A DNA stretch of 64,000 nucleotides. It comes from Brucella pseudogrignonensis (GTDB taxonomy: Bacteria > Pseudomonadota > Alphaproteobacteria > Rhizobiales > Rhizobiaceae). Below, in pieces: positions 35,877 through 45,156 of the stretch; the first letter of the stretch is position 1, and the number at the start of each line of letters is the position of its first letter. The translations under genes were made by a program, and so were the position numbers. The stretch is from positions 506,501-570,500 of the forward strand of contig NZ_JAVLAT010000002.1 of NCBI RefSeq assembly GCF_032190615.1, written 5' to 3'. The notes beneath the pieces are model-generated. The model searched no databases. It was not told where the DNA came from and was given only the letters and a program-made list of their open reading frames with translations.

Positions 35877-37766
35877 ATGAGCAGCATATCGACTATCAAA
35901 GCGCGGTTGGCGAAAGTCTGGACGGGTTTGTTCAATTCGGCTTCCCAGGTTCGAGCGTCTGCTTCGACAGCTTTGGTTGCGGCGGCGGTCGTAACGGCGT
36001 TAGCGCCTTCGCAGGCGTCTGCCGAAACGCGCACGCTGAAGCTCTATTATGTTCATACGGGTGAAAAAGCAGAAATCACCTTCAAAAAGAATGGCAAATT
36101 TTTGCCGGACGGTTTGAAGAAGCTGAATGTTTTCTTGCGTGATTGGCGTCGTAATGAACCGACGAGAATGGACCCGCGGCTGTTCGATCTCGTTTGGCAA
36201 GTGTATCGCTCAACCGGTTCGAACCAGTATATCACGGTTGTTTCCGCTTATCGTTCGCCCGCAACGAATAACATGCTGCGTTCCAAGACGAGTGGCGTTG
36301 CTAAAAAGAGCCAGCACACGCTTGGCCGTGCGATGGATTTTTTCATTCCGGGTGTTCCACTCGCCAAACTTCGCGCTATCGGTATGCGTTATCAGATCGG
36401 TGGCGTCGGCTATTATCCGCGTTCAGGCTCCCCTTTTACCCATATGGATGTTGGCAATGTCCGCTCCTGGCCACGTATGAGCCGTCGCGAGCTGCTCGCT
36501 CTGTTCCCGGACGGAAAAACGGCGCATATTCCTGCTGATGGCAAGCCACTGCCGGGGTATGAACAGGCTCTTGCTATGATCGAACGGCAGAAGGCAAGCG
36601 GCGGTAACGTTATGATGGCAAGTAACTCTGCTCCGCGTAAAAGCAAGACTTTGTTTGGTGCTCTCTTCGGCGGCGGAGGCGCTGACGAAGAAGAAGATAA
36701 TGGTGATGTTGCTCCTGCCGCGTCGCGTCCGGCACGTGCTGCTCCTGTTCGTCAGGCTCCAACACCTGCTGTGCCGGTACAAACGCCTCAACCCGAAGCC
36801 ATGATCGCTGCGCTTCCGGCACGTGATGCACCGATTCCGATGCAGGCTCCGCGCCCTGAAGCCATCATACAGGCACCACAGCAAGTGGAAGAAGCGCCTG
36901 TGGTTGCATTCAATGTTCCTATTCCTTCTCGTAAGCCTGCTAACGCAGCACAGGATGCGATTGCTCTGGCAGCAGCGGCAATGCCGGACGAGGGTGCCGC
37001 ACAACAAGTCGCTGATGCTGGGACTAACGCGATGCTAACCGGTTTTGTTCCAGTCCCATCAATGCGTCCGCAACAGGAAACTGCATCACAATTGGCTTCG
37101 GCTGTCGTTCCCGCGATGCGTCCGCAACCAGCGCAAGAAAACCCGCAGGATGCGATTGCTCAGATCGTTAATAACAATCCGCAGGCCGAGGCAACGGTTG
37201 CAGATGCAGGCAATGTGATTGCCCAGGGCAATGCTGCTTCCTATCCACTGCCCAAGGAAGCTCCACGGGCCGATACGCAATTGGCAATGGTTTCCAAAAA
37301 GGATGAAATCAGCGAGCTTATTGCGCCACCACGGGATGATTTTGAAGCACAGCAAGTTGCTGTCGCTAAGCCTCAGCCAGTGAAGATTGCGCCAGTCAAG
37401 ACTGCCTCTGTTTCAAAGACAACTCCATCGCGTTCGCATGTTGCTGCCGTTGGGCATGGAGCAAAAACCGGTGTGCGTTCAACGGGCAAGGGTGATCGTC
37501 GCATTGCTGCCTCGGCCGCGCGTCCAGCGCCTATGGTTCAGCCAGCCGCAATGCCTGCTTCTGCAGTCGCGATGTCTACAGAGTCTGTCGCACAGACTGC
37601 GCCGGCAACCAATGCAGTTCTGCGTAATGATGCGCTGCGTTCGGCTCCTGCTATGGTCTATACGGCTGGTTTCCAGCGGGGTAACTTACCGAGTGAACGC
37701 TCCGGTCAGTTTAGCGGTAATGCCGTTACATTCTTGACGGTAGCGAAGTTCACTGAAACGAACTGA
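35877..37766 (+). CDS. DUF882 / M15-like exported protein with long Pro/Ala/Gln tail
   Basis: About 630 residues. A signal segment (ASTALVAAAVVTALAPSQASA) precedes a DUF882/peptidase M15-like domain (residues 50-230) with the metal-site pattern QHTLGRAMDF (His147, Asp154) and THMDVG (His189), as in the YcbK group that trims peptidoglycan peptides. The remaining ~390 residues are low-complexity and contain repeated motifs of the type VPxPSxRP and AMRPQ. The start at 35877 is preferred because it leads straight into the signal segment and has AAGGCG upstream; the frame open to 35718 is ignored. A strong terminator follows at 37791. Confidence 0.83.
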   Translation: MSSISTIKARLAKVWTGLFNSASQVRASASTALVAAAVVTALAPSQASAETRTLKLYYVHTGEKAEITFKKNGKFLPDGLKKLNVFLRDWRRNEPTRMDPRLFDLVWQVYRSTGSNQYITVVSAYRSPATNNMLRSKTSGVAKKSQHTLGRAMDFFIPGVPLAKLRAIGMRYQIGGVGYYPRSGSPFTHMDVGNVRSWPRMSRRELLALFPDGKTAHIPADGKPLPGYEQALAMIERQKASGGNVMMASNSAPRKSKTLFGALFGGGGADEEEDNGDVAPAASRPARAAPVRQAPTPAVPVQTPQPEAMIAALPARDAPIPMQAPRPEAIIQAPQQVEEAPVVAFNVPIPSRKPANAAQDAIALAAAAMPDEGAAQQVADAGTNAMLTGFVPVPSMRPQQETASQLASAVVPAMRPQPAQENPQDAIAQIVNNNPQAEATVADAGNVIAQGNAASYPLPKEAPRADTQLAMVSKKDEISELIAPPRDDFEAQQVAVAKPQPVKIAPVKTASVSKTTPSRSHVAAVGHGAKTGVRSTGKGDRRIAASAARPAPMVQPAAMPASAVAMSTESVAQTAPATNAVLRNDALRSAPAMVYTAGFQRGNLPSERSGQFSGNAVTFLTVAKFTETN

Positions 37767-37790
37767 CTATCTGCGGAATCAAGATAAGCA

Positions 37791-37816
37791 AAAGGGGCCT
37801 TGTCGGCCCCTTTTTT
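37791..37816. terminator. Bidirectional terminator
   Basis: AAAGGGGCC (37791-37799) pairs with GGCCCCTTT (37805-37813), with T6 on the + strand and a shorter T-run on the minus strand. It separates the convergent DUF882 and eda genes. Confidence 0.9.
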
Positions 37817-37833
37817 ATTTTACCGTTTAACAC

Positions 37834-38472
37834 TCAGGCCTTTAAAGCTGCGGCTTCCGCGGCAAGCTTGGTGATGCCGTCCCAGTCGCCTGCTTCCAGC
37901 AGTTCTTTCGGGGCAACCCATGAGCCACCGACACAGACCACATTTGGCAGCGATAGATAGGTCTTCGCATTGCCCAGGCTGATGCCGCCAGTTGGGCAGA
38001 AGGTTAATCCTGCCAGTGGTGAGGAAAGGGCCTTGAGGAACGGTGCGCCGCCTGCCTGTTCTGCCGGGAAAAACTTGAGATGCGTGTAGCCTTCTTCGCG
38101 AAGAGCAAGCATTTCGCTCGGGGTGATTGCCGCAGGCAGAAGCGGCACATCACTGTCATCAGCTGCAGCGAGAATATACTTCGTTGCGCCAGGACTTACG
38201 ATGAAGCGTGAACCAGCCTTGGCTGCCTCCTCATATTGCTTGGCATTGAGAATGGTGCCCGCTCCAACGATCGCTTCCGGCACTTCTGATGCGACTGCGC
38301 GAATTGCGTCGAGTGCTGCCGCTGTGCGCAGGGTGATTTCGATGGCCGGCAATCCACCCTTGGCCAAAGCGCGTGCAAGCGGAACCGCGTGTTCGACCTT
38401 CTCAATCAGCAAGACGGGAATGACCGGCTGGCCTTGCAGGACGGGAACGAGAAGATCGGTTTTCTGCGGCAT
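37834..38472 (-). CDS. eda: KDPG/KHG aldolase
   Basis: It cleaves 2-keto-3-deoxy-6-phosphogluconate to pyruvate and glyceraldehyde 3-phosphate in the Entner-Doudoroff pathway. The 212-residue protein has the family landmarks: Glu in LPAIEITLRT (about residue 45), GAGTILN, the Schiff-base Lys in YTHLKFFPAEQAGG (about 133) and CPTGGIS. Phosphogluconate dehydratase is not adjacent, so the gene is a single unit here. AGAAGAG precedes the ATG. Confidence 0.95.
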   Translation of the reverse strand: MPQKTDLLVPVLQGQPVIPVLLIEKVEHAVPLARALAKGGLPAIEITLRTAAALDAIRAVASEVPEAIVGAGTILNAKQYEEAAKAGSRFIVSPGATKYILAAADDSDVPLLPAAITPSEMLALREEGYTHLKFFPAEQAGGAPFLKALSSPLAGLTFCPTGGISLGNAKTYLSLPNVVCVGGSWVAPKELLEAGDWDGITKLAAEAAALKA

Positions 38473-38575
38473 AGGTTTGCTCTTCTGCTGGAAATTGAAT
38501 GGCTAAAACCGATTTAAAGCGCATGGCCTTGTTTGTCTACCGCACGTATCAAAACCGATACGCGGCCCGGCAGCG

Positions 38576-39187
38576 TCACGCCGCTTTCATTAAGTGGCAT
38601 AAACTGCGGCTCCATCGCTCATAGGCTGCGGCCATGCGGCTATCATATTGATTGCGCGAGAAGGCGGGGCCATTGTAGCGGCGCGCAAAATCGCGCCAGT
38701 CTTTTGCCTGTAAAGTTGGCTTCAAACCGGCCTTTTCGATGAATTTGAGCATCAGCGAGACTTGCCCTGTGACGCCGCTGCGTGCCTCGTTTACCAATTC
38801 ATCAATGCTGCGATAACCAAGCCATTTCCAGTGGGCGCCCATCACCTGACCCAAGCCCCATGAGGTAGATTCAAGCGCTGCCTGACGGTGAATGCTCATG
38901 GCACGCTCCAGCAGCAGCCAGCGCTCACGTTGCATCTTGGGGTTGCGCACGCGTCCGGCTTCTGGTGAGGCCAGTCCCATCTGACGCGCCTGTTCGCGGA
39001 TACGGCCAGACAGCCTGCGATCAAAATAATGACCCTCGAAGCGAATTGCCGGTTCTTTTCTATCCGCGACAGGAAACAGCGCCCGTCCGCCACTTTCCAC
39101 TTCGGCAACTGCCAACAAAGCGGCTGGCTCAATGTCCGCATCATTGGCCATGGAGATGACTGCTGCGAAAGTTTCGGTATCAAACAT
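38576..39187 (-). CDS. N-acetylmuramidase-domain protein (DUF3380-like)
   Basis: A 203-residue protein that looks like the N-acetylmuramidase domain found in phage endolysins and some bacterial wall enzymes. The likely catalytic Glu is in LLAVAEVESGGRALF, followed by AIRFEGHYFDRRL, STSWGLGQVMGAHWKWLGY and DWRDFARRYNGPAFSRNQYD. No signal peptide is seen. The ATG at 39187 has AGAGGAG 7 nt upstream. It stands alone with no phage genes around, so it is either domesticated or a cellular autolysin. Confidence 0.8.
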   Translation of the reverse strand: MFDTETFAAVISMANDADIEPAALLAVAEVESGGRALFPVADRKEPAIRFEGHYFDRRLSGRIREQARQMGLASPEAGRVRNPKMQRERWLLLERAMSIHRQAALESTSWGLGQVMGAHWKWLGYRSIDELVNEARSGVTGQVSLMLKFIEKAGLKPTLQAKDWRDFARRYNGPAFSRNQYDSRMAAAYERWSRSLCHLMKAA

Positions 39188-39317
39188 CTGGTTTCTCCTC
39201 TGAAAACTACGGTCATCGAAGCCAGATTGTCGCTGCACCTGAGTAGTCGGGGATAAATAACTTGAATTTGCCGCGTTCGAGGACTAGGTCGAAGTAAATT
39301 TAAAAGAGATAGAACCT

Positions 39318-40238
39318 ATGAGCAATTTGCCATTTACCGTTGCCGCCCTTTATTGCTTTGCGCCATTGCCGCAATATGAAAGCCTGCGTGAGCCGCTCGC
39401 TGAGCTGTGCTGCGCGAATGGAATCAAAGGAACGCTATTGCTGGCTGCGGAAGGCATTAACGGCACGGTTGCAGGTTCCGCAGATGCTATCGAAAAGCTT
39501 GTTAAATATATTACGGCTGTCCCAGGTCTTGCTAATCCGGAATTGAAATACTCACATGCAACTGAAATGCCTTTCTATCGCATGAAGGTGCGTTTGAAGC
39601 GCGAAATCGTCACAATGGGCGTCGAGGGTATTGATCCGCTGAAAAGCGTCGGCACATATATTGCGCCTAAAGATTGGAACGCGCTGATTGCCGATGAAGA
39701 CACGGTCGTTGTCGATACGCGCAATGATTATGAATATGCCATCGGTACTTTTGAAGGCGCGCTTGACCCGAACACCAAAACATTCCGCGAATTTCCGGAA
39801 TGGGTGGAGCAGAACCGCGACAAGCTTGAAGGCAAGAAGATTGCCATGTTCTGCACGGGTGGCATCCGTTGTGAGAAGGCAACCGCCTTCGTCAAGGGTC
39901 TCGGCTTTGATGATGTTTTCCACCTCAAGGGCGGTATTCTGAAATATCTCGAAGACGTGCCAAAAGAAGAAAGCATGTGGAACGGCGAATGCTTCGTGTT
40001 CGATGAACGCGTGGCAATCGGTCATGGTCTAACGGAAAGCGATATCGAGCTTTGCCGCGCCTGCCGCCGTCCAATCACTGCAGAAGACAAGCTTTCGCAG
40101 TTCTTCGAGGAAGGCATTTCCTGCGCTGGTTGTTATGACGAACGCACGCCGGAAGATCGCGCTCGTTTCGCGGAGCGCGAAAAGCAGGTCAAGCTCGCCA
40201 AGCTGCGTGGCTCAAGCCACAAGCACATCGGACGCTAA
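39318..40238 (+). CDS. trhO: tRNA uridine(34) hydroxylase, rhodanese type
   Basis: A 306-residue homologue of E. coli YceA/TrhO, which hydroxylates U34 in several tRNAs. The N-terminal ferredoxin-like domain ([20 protein letters not shown]) is followed by a rhodanese domain whose active-site loop CTGGIRCEK holds the catalytic Cys (about residue 176), and a C-terminal zinc-type cysteine group (CRACRRPI...CAGCYDE). Length and order fit the family. AGAGA precedes the ATG. Confidence 0.94.
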   Translation: MSNLPFTVAALYCFAPLPQYESLREPLAELCCANGIKGTLLLAAEGINGTVAGSADAIEKLVKYITAVPGLANPELKYSHATEMPFYRMKVRLKREIVTMGVEGIDPLKSVGTYIAPKDWNALIADEDTVVVDTRNDYEYAIGTFEGALDPNTKTFREFPEWVEQNRDKLEGKKIAMFCTGGIRCEKATAFVKGLGFDDVFHLKGGILKYLEDVPKEESMWNGECFVFDERVAIGHGLTESDIELCRACRRPITAEDKLSQFFEEGISCAGCYDERTPEDRARFAEREKQVKLAKLRGSSHKHIGR

Positions 40239-40594
40239 CTTTTTTTGAACGCGCATCTTAGTCCGAAAACCGCTTCACACTTTTCGGGATGCGCTTTGAT
40301 GATGCGGCCCTTTTTGCCGCATCATTCTTATCAGCACTAGCCAAAGCTAATACTCCCCTTTAAGGTGGCCATGTTTTCGGAACGATATGAATTCGTTACG
40401 GAAATTCTGGGCGGCTTTTGCATGGACGCCCGTGTGAAAAGGGTCTGACGGCATCCGGGTCGCGTTTGCCTCCATCATACCCATCATCGCAAGTTGAGCA
40501 TCTCGACAGGTCTTGATGCTCGAACAAACGGCGGCGGATTTTTTCCGGCGTGTGATGATGTTTGCCCGAAACACGGGCTCTATGGAGGTCGACA
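40239..40594. other. Region between trhO and modA
   Basis: Apart from the palindromic repeat at 40250-40295 nothing clear is seen. No ModE-type palindrome or molybdenum-cofactor riboswitch was recognised upstream of modA, so control of the molybdate operon is not visible here. Confidence 0.4.
40250..40295. repeat. Dispersed intergenic palindrome, copy B
   Basis: Same hairpin as at 20379 and 49600: CGCATC...CCGAAAACCGCTTCACACTTTTCGG...GATGCG in outline, with small differences in the spacer. Confidence 0.85.
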
Positions 40595-41350
40595 ATGAAA
40601 AAACTTATCGCTGCGTTTCTTATTACGGTTGCAGCCGGTGCTGCATCGGTTGCACATGCTGCCGAAAAGGTCACGGTCTTTGCTGCAGCCAGCATGAAGG
40701 ATGTGATCGAGGAAGCCGCCAAGCAGATCAAGGCCAAGGACGGCACGGAAGTTGTGGCTTCCTTTGCTTCGTCTTCGGTTCTGGCAAAGCAGATCGAGCA
40801 GGGTGCTCCGGCACAGATTTTCATTTCTGCCGATCTCGACTGGATGGATTATGTCGAGAAAGCCGACCTGATCGACAAGGCATCGCGCAAGGTGATTGCG
40901 GGCAACGCGCTGGTGATTGCAACGCAGAAGGAAACGCCGAAGGGTGAAGCCAAGGAACTGCTCAGCGCTGGCCGTTTTGCAATGGGTGATCCGTCGAACG
41001 TTCCTGCCGGCAAATATGGCAAGGCAGCGCTTGAAAAGCTCGATATCTGGAAAGACATCGAAAAGAACGCCGTTTTCACCGAAAACGTGCGCGTTGCGCT
41101 GCAATATGTGAGCCGCGCCGAAGTGAAGGCCGCAATCGTCTATGCATCGGATCGTGCGGCTGCGCCTGAACTCGTTGAAGCCTATCGCTTCCCGGCTTCG
41201 AGCCATGCTCCAATCCTTTATCCTGCAGCACTGATTGCAAAGAATGAAAATGATGCCGCCAAGGCATTCCTTGCGTTCCTTGAAAGCGATGCCGGCCAGG
41301 CGATCATCAAGGACAAGGGCTTTGTAGGCGCTGCAGAGGCCGCTCAGTAA
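40595..41350 (+). CDS. modA: Molybdate ABC transporter, binding protein
   Basis: The periplasmic molybdate/tungstate-binding protein, 251 residues. The signal (LIAAFLITVAAGAASVAHA) is followed by VTVFAAASMKDVIEEAA and FASSSVLAKQIEQGAPAQIFISAD, the oxyanion-binding segments of ModA. The ATG at 40595 has GGAGG 6 nt upstream; the longer frame from 40562 is rejected. Its stop codon overlaps the modB start (TAATG), so the genes are coupled. Confidence 0.95.
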   Translation: MKKLIAAFLITVAAGAASVAHAAEKVTVFAAASMKDVIEEAAKQIKAKDGTEVVASFASSSVLAKQIEQGAPAQIFISADLDWMDYVEKADLIDKASRKVIAGNALVIATQKETPKGEAKELLSAGRFAMGDPSNVPAGKYGKAALEKLDIWKDIEKNAVFTENVRVALQYVSRAEVKAAIVYASDRAAAPELVEAYRFPASSHAPILYPAALIAKNENDAAKAFLAFLESDAGQAIIKDKGFVGAAEAAQ

Positions 41351-42033
41351 TGATGGAAGGCAATGTCTGGCAGATTGTTGCTCTGTCGCTCCGGGTTGCC
41401 GGGATCGCTATTGTTGTCGCTCTGCCAATTGCCTTTCTTGTTGCGTGGATTCTTGCCCGGTTTAATTTTCCGGGCAAGTCTCTGGTACAGGCTATTGTCA
41501 CCATGCCGCTGGTTCTGCCACCGGTGGTGACGGGTTATCTTCTGCTGATCCTGTTTGGATCGCGTGGTGCGCTTGGCGCGCCGTTGCAGGAATGGCTTGG
41601 CCTTTCCTTTTCCTTCCGCTGGACCGGTGCAGCTCTTGCTGCAGGCGTCATGGCGTTTCCATTGCTTGTTCGCCCTATTCGCCTCTCGATTGAAGGGCTT
41701 GATCGTGGGCTTGAGGAAGCGGCGCGCACGTTGGGCGCCAACAGGTTTATTGCTTTTTTCACGGTGATTTTGCCGCCCTTGCTGCCGGGCATTCTGGCGG
41801 GTGCGGTGCTTGGCTTTGCCAAGGCGCTCGGCGAGTTCGGCGCGACCATCACGTTTGTTTCCAACATTCCGGGCGAAACGCAAACGCTTTCGCTGGCGAT
41901 CTACGCGCTTTTGCAAACGCCGACAGGCGACGCCGAAGCTTTCCGTCTGATAGCGATTTCTGCAGCCATTTCCATTGCTGCCGTGGTGTTGTCTGAATGG
42001 TTGCAGCGCAGGCTTGCAGGAGAAGCGAAATGA
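41350..42033 (+). CDS. modB: Molybdate ABC transporter, permease
   Basis: A 227-residue inner-membrane permease with five or six segments. The EAA loop that contacts ModC is GLEEAARTLGANRFIAFFTVILPPLLPGI (in parts, near residues 118-145), and the N-terminal block MPLVLPPVVTGYLLLILFG is typical of ModB. It shares one base with the modA stop and four with the modC start. Confidence 0.95.
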   Translation: MMEGNVWQIVALSLRVAGIAIVVALPIAFLVAWILARFNFPGKSLVQAIVTMPLVLPPVVTGYLLLILFGSRGALGAPLQEWLGLSFSFRWTGAALAAGVMAFPLLVRPIRLSIEGLDRGLEEAARTLGANRFIAFFTVILPPLLPGILAGAVLGFAKALGEFGATITFVSNIPGETQTLSLAIYALLQTPTGDAEAFRLIAISAAISIAAVVLSEWLQRRLAGEAK

Positions 42034-43109
42034 GCGGTCTTGAAGTTTCCGTCGCTGGCCGCAATGGCAAATTCGCGGTTGAAGCAGATTTTGCCGCCCG
42101 TTGGGGTGTCACGGCTCTGTTTGGCCATTCGGGCGCTGGCAAAACAACGCTTCTCAAGATGATTGCCGGAACGCTGCGTCCGGAAAGCGGGCGCATCGCT
42201 GTCGGTGATTTCACGCTTTTCGATGCCGAAAAGGGTATCAACCTGCCACCTGAAAAACGCCGTATCGGCTATGTGTTTCAGGAAGCGCGGCTGTTTCCGC
42301 ATATGAGTGTGAAGCGAAACCTCACTTATGCGCGCTGGGCCGGAAAACGCCAGAACAGCCGCAGCTTTGACGAGGTTGTGGCGCTGCTTGGCATCGATCA
42401 TCTCTTGGATCGTCGTCCGGCAACTCTTTCGGGCGGCGAACGCCAGCGCGTGGCCATTGGTCGTGCGCTTTTGTCTGATCCAGCACTTTTGCTGCTGGAT
42501 GAGCCGCTGTCCTCTCTGGATCATGCACGCAGGCAGGAGATTTTGCCCTTTATCGAGCGGCTTCGTGATGAAAGCCATGTGCCGATCGTCTATGTCAGCC
42601 ACGAAATCGACGAGGTTGCGCGGCTTGCCGATGAAATCGTTCTTCTATCGGGCGGCAAGGTGAAAGCCAGTGGCGAGGCTGCCGAGATTTTCCCACTGAT
42701 TGACGGGGACGGCGACGGCGCTGGTGTGCTGCTTGAAGGCTCGGTTTCGGCTTATGATGAGCGCTACAAACTTGCCGAAATCGATCTTGGCGGGACGACA
42801 TTCCAGCTCAGCGATGCCGGGCTTAAACAGAACATGCATGTGCGCCTTCGGGTTCGCGCACGCGATGTCTCCATTGCGCGCAAGGCACCAGATGCGATCA
42901 GTATCCGCAACGTGCTGCCGGTTTCCATTGTGGCGATTGAAGCGGGAGAAGGGCCGAATGCTCACGTCGCGCTCGACTTTCAGGGGCGGCGTCTGGGTGC
43001 GCGACTGACGCGGCGTTCGGTCGATGATCTGGGCCTTGCAGTGGGCGATCAGGTCGTGGCGCTCGTCAAAGCGGTCTCCGTGGATCGCGCCGCAATAAGA
43101 GAGAAATGA
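42030..43109 (+). CDS. modC: Molybdate ABC transporter, ATPase
   Basis: The ATPase of the molybdate importer, 359 residues. Walker A is GHSGAGKTT, the Q-loop VFQEARLFPHMSV, signature LSGGERQR, Walker B ALLLLDEPLSSLD and the switch His in VSHEIDEV. The C-terminal third contains a TOBE domain (NVLPVSIVAIEAGEGPNAHVAL), which binds molybdate and can inhibit transport. ATG 42030 overlaps the modB TGA (ATGA). Confidence 0.96.
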   Translation: MSGLEVSVAGRNGKFAVEADFAARWGVTALFGHSGAGKTTLLKMIAGTLRPESGRIAVGDFTLFDAEKGINLPPEKRRIGYVFQEARLFPHMSVKRNLTYARWAGKRQNSRSFDEVVALLGIDHLLDRRPATLSGGERQRVAIGRALLSDPALLLLDEPLSSLDHARRQEILPFIERLRDESHVPIVYVSHEIDEVARLADEIVLLSGGKVKASGEAAEIFPLIDGDGDGAGVLLEGSVSAYDERYKLAEIDLGGTTFQLSDAGLKQNMHVRLRVRARDVSIARKAPDAISIRNVLPVSIVAIEAGEGPNAHVALDFQGRRLGARLTRRSVDDLGLAVGDQVVALVKAVSVDRAAIREK

Positions 43110-43177
43110 GGGTGACAATTTTCCTGTTTGCGTAATCCACCTTTTATGCTCCTGTCTCTATTAGATGGGAGCATTAA

Positions 43178-43855
43178 ATGACTGATTTGCGAGATTGGAC
43201 ACCACGCCCGAAGCCTGAACGCAAAGTGCTGGAAGGCCACTATGTCAGGCTCGAACCACTGGATGCCGCCCGGCACGGTGACGAGCTGTTTGCGGCATCT
43301 TCCGTTGAAGATGCGGATCAGCGGTTTACCTGGCTGTTCGAGGTTCCACCTGCAACGCGCGAAGCGTTTGAGCCTTGGCTCGAAAAGGTGTCGGGCAGCG
43401 AAGATCCTCTATTCTTTGCGGTCATCGACAAGGCCAGCGGCAAGGTTGCCGGTCGTCAGGCCTTGATGCGTATTGATCCGGCTCATGGTGCCATCGAGAT
43501 CGGGAACATCTATTGGGGACCGCTCATCTCGCGTAAACCGGCTGCCACCGAAGCGCAGTTCCTGTTCATGCAGTATGTTTTCGATGAGCTTGGCTATCGC
43601 CGCTATGAGTGGAAGTGCAATGATAACAACGCGCCGTCCAAGCGCGCGGCGGAACGTTTCGGCTTCCAGTTTGAAGGCACTTTCCGCCAGCATATGGTGA
43701 CAAAGGGCAACAACCGCGACACTGCATGGTTTTCGATCATCGACAGCGAATGGCCAGCGCTGAAACAAGCTTATCAGGCATGGCTTGCGCCGACAAACTT
43801 TGATAGTGACGGTCAGCAGATCAGAAAATTAGAGGATTTTCGCATTGGCGGCTGA
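43178..43855 (+). CDS. GNAT acetyltransferase, RimJ/RimL type
   Basis: A 225-residue Gcn5-related acetyltransferase of the RimJ/RimL group. It has LEGHYVRLEPLDAARHGDELF at the N terminus, IGNIYWGPLISRKPAATEAQF and the late fold element YEWKCNDNNAPSKRAAERFGFQFEG, typical of the family that acetylates protein N termini or small amines. GGGAG lies 6 nt before the ATG. Its end overlaps the following small gene by 11 nt. Target unknown. Confidence 0.88.
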   Translation: MTDLRDWTPRPKPERKVLEGHYVRLEPLDAARHGDELFAASSVEDADQRFTWLFEVPPATREAFEPWLEKVSGSEDPLFFAVIDKASGKVAGRQALMRIDPAHGAIEIGNIYWGPLISRKPAATEAQFLFMQYVFDELGYRRYEWKCNDNNAPSKRAAERFGFQFEGTFRQHMVTKGNNRDTAWFSIIDSEWPALKQAYQAWLAPTNFDSDGQQIRKLEDFRIGG

Positions 43856-44051
43856 ACCGAAGAAAAGCAATCCGGCAATTGCCGCAGCCATTATCCTGGT
43901 TGGTTTTGGCGTGCTCGCTTATTATCTGCCAACGATCATGATCGCGCTTGGCGAACGCTCGCACATCGCAGCGGTTATTTTCGGGATACTCTTCGTACTC
44001 AGCTTCTTTGGCATATTCTGGCTGCGTTCGCGCCGCCAGAATAAGGACTAA
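43845..44051 (+). CDS. Small two-segment membrane protein
   Basis: A 68-residue protein with two hydrophobic segments (AIAAAIILVGFGVLAYYL and IAAVIFGILFVLSFFGIFWL) and a basic C terminus. The TTG start at 43845 is supported by AGAGGA 8 nt upstream and by the overlap with the acetyltransferase gene. I do not recognise the family. Its stop overlaps by 4 nt with that of the convergent nicO-like gene. Confidence 0.7.
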   Translation: MAAEPKKSNPAIAAAIILVGFGVLAYYLPTIMIALGERSHIAAVIFGILFVLSFFGIFWLRSRRQNKD

Positions 44052-45148
44052 CCTACGAGTGCAGCACTAAGCAGCAGAGCGCCGGTCAGCGCAATAAACA
44101 GTGCCGCGCCTACTTCAATCGCCGCTTTCAAGCGACCGGACATGGCGCTGCTGCCTGCAAAGCGCAATGCCGTGTTTTTGGCGGTTACGGCCAGGGTTGC
44201 GAGAAATGCCACGGTCAGAAATGTGCCAAAAGCCATCGCGAAGACCGAGAGCAAGCCACCGACCATCAGACCATTGAGAAGCGCGAAGGTGAGCACGATC
44301 AGCGCGCCGGAGCATGGGCGCAGGCCGACAGAGAAAATCGCCGACCATGCCGTCTTCCAGTTGAAGTCGTCGCCGAGCGTCGATGGGTCGGCAATATGGG
44401 CGTTGCCGCAATCGGCACAGATATCACCCTCACCGATGAAGACGTGATCGGCCGCGGCATTGGCAGGCTTGTAGTTGAGCTTGACCGTGTTGGTGGTGCC
44501 GAGCGCACGCGTGCTTTGTGAAACGCTGCCCTGCCAGGCTGGACCGCTGGCCATTGCCGTTTGAGGCGCTGCTGCAAAAAGCGCGCTTGTCGTGGAAGGC
44601 TCGGCACTGTCACGCTTCTTGAACAGAAGCGGCAATTTGCGTGCAAGCAACCACAGGCCAAAGAACAGCACCAGCGCGAAACTGGCAATTTCCATATAGC
44701 GAGCGGTCTGGTTCATCGAAATGCCGGTGCCACGCAGCACAAGCCAGGCCAGTCCCACCACAAACACCGCCATGATCGCCTGCAGCAGCGATGAGACGAA
44801 AGACAGGAAAATACCGCGTTTCAATGCTGTTTCATTGGCGATCATGTAAGACGAAATGACCGCCTTGCCATGGCCGGGACCGGCAGCATGGAAAATACCG
44901 TAAACAAAGGAAAGGCCGATAAGCACGGATGCCTGCCATGGGTCTTCCCGCATGGCTTTGAGCGCGGTTGTCATGGCGAGATAGAAGTTGCGCTGCTGTT
45001 CATTCATCCAGAGGATGATATGCGCAAAAGGTCCGGTCGGTTTCATGGCGACTTCATTGGCACCGATGCCCAGAGATGATTGCGCCCAAGCCTGGGCGGC
45101 GATCATCACAAGGCTGACTGTGAGAATGAAACGGACCGTTTTCTTCAT
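44048..45148 (-). CDS. NicO/RcnA-family metal transporter
   Basis: A 366-residue inner-membrane protein of the nickel/cobalt NicO family. It has a signal-like N terminus, the metal-site motif GIFHAAGPGHGKA (87-95 region), and GLRPCSGALIVLTFAL in the second half. The hydrophilic middle loop (about 177-260) includes a CxxC (ICADCGNAH, 244-251) that may sense or hand over metal. It starts 9 nt after the DUF1007 gene, its usual partner; the homologous ZevAB pair of Haemophilus takes part in zinc uptake, so the metal here is open. Confidence 0.85.
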   Translation of the reverse strand: MKKTVRFILTVSLVMIAAQAWAQSSLGIGANEVAMKPTGPFAHIILWMNEQQRNFYLAMTTALKAMREDPWQASVLIGLSFVYGIFHAAGPGHGKAVISSYMIANETALKRGIFLSFVSSLLQAIMAVFVVGLAWLVLRGTGISMNQTARYMEIASFALVLFFGLWLLARKLPLLFKKRDSAEPSTTSALFAAAPQTAMASGPAWQGSVSQSTRALGTTNTVKLNYKPANAAADHVFIGEGDICADCGNAHIADPSTLGDDFNWKTAWSAIFSVGLRPCSGALIVLTFALLNGLMVGGLLSVFAMAFGTFLTVAFLATLAVTAKNTALRFAGSSAMSGRLKAAIEVGAALFIALTGALLLSAALVG

Positions 45149-45156
45149 AAGGCTGA

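Noticed and set aside
36205..36225. tRNA T-loop-like sequence GGTTCGAACC
   Set aside because: It lies inside the DUF882 coding region and no cloverleaf surrounds it.
38576..39187. Prophage remnant around the muramidase gene
   Set aside because: Neighbours are metabolic and tRNA-modifying genes and no phage gene is near.
40396..40594. Possible molybdenum-cofactor riboswitch or ModE box upstream of modA
   Set aside because: No matching conserved elements could be recognised.
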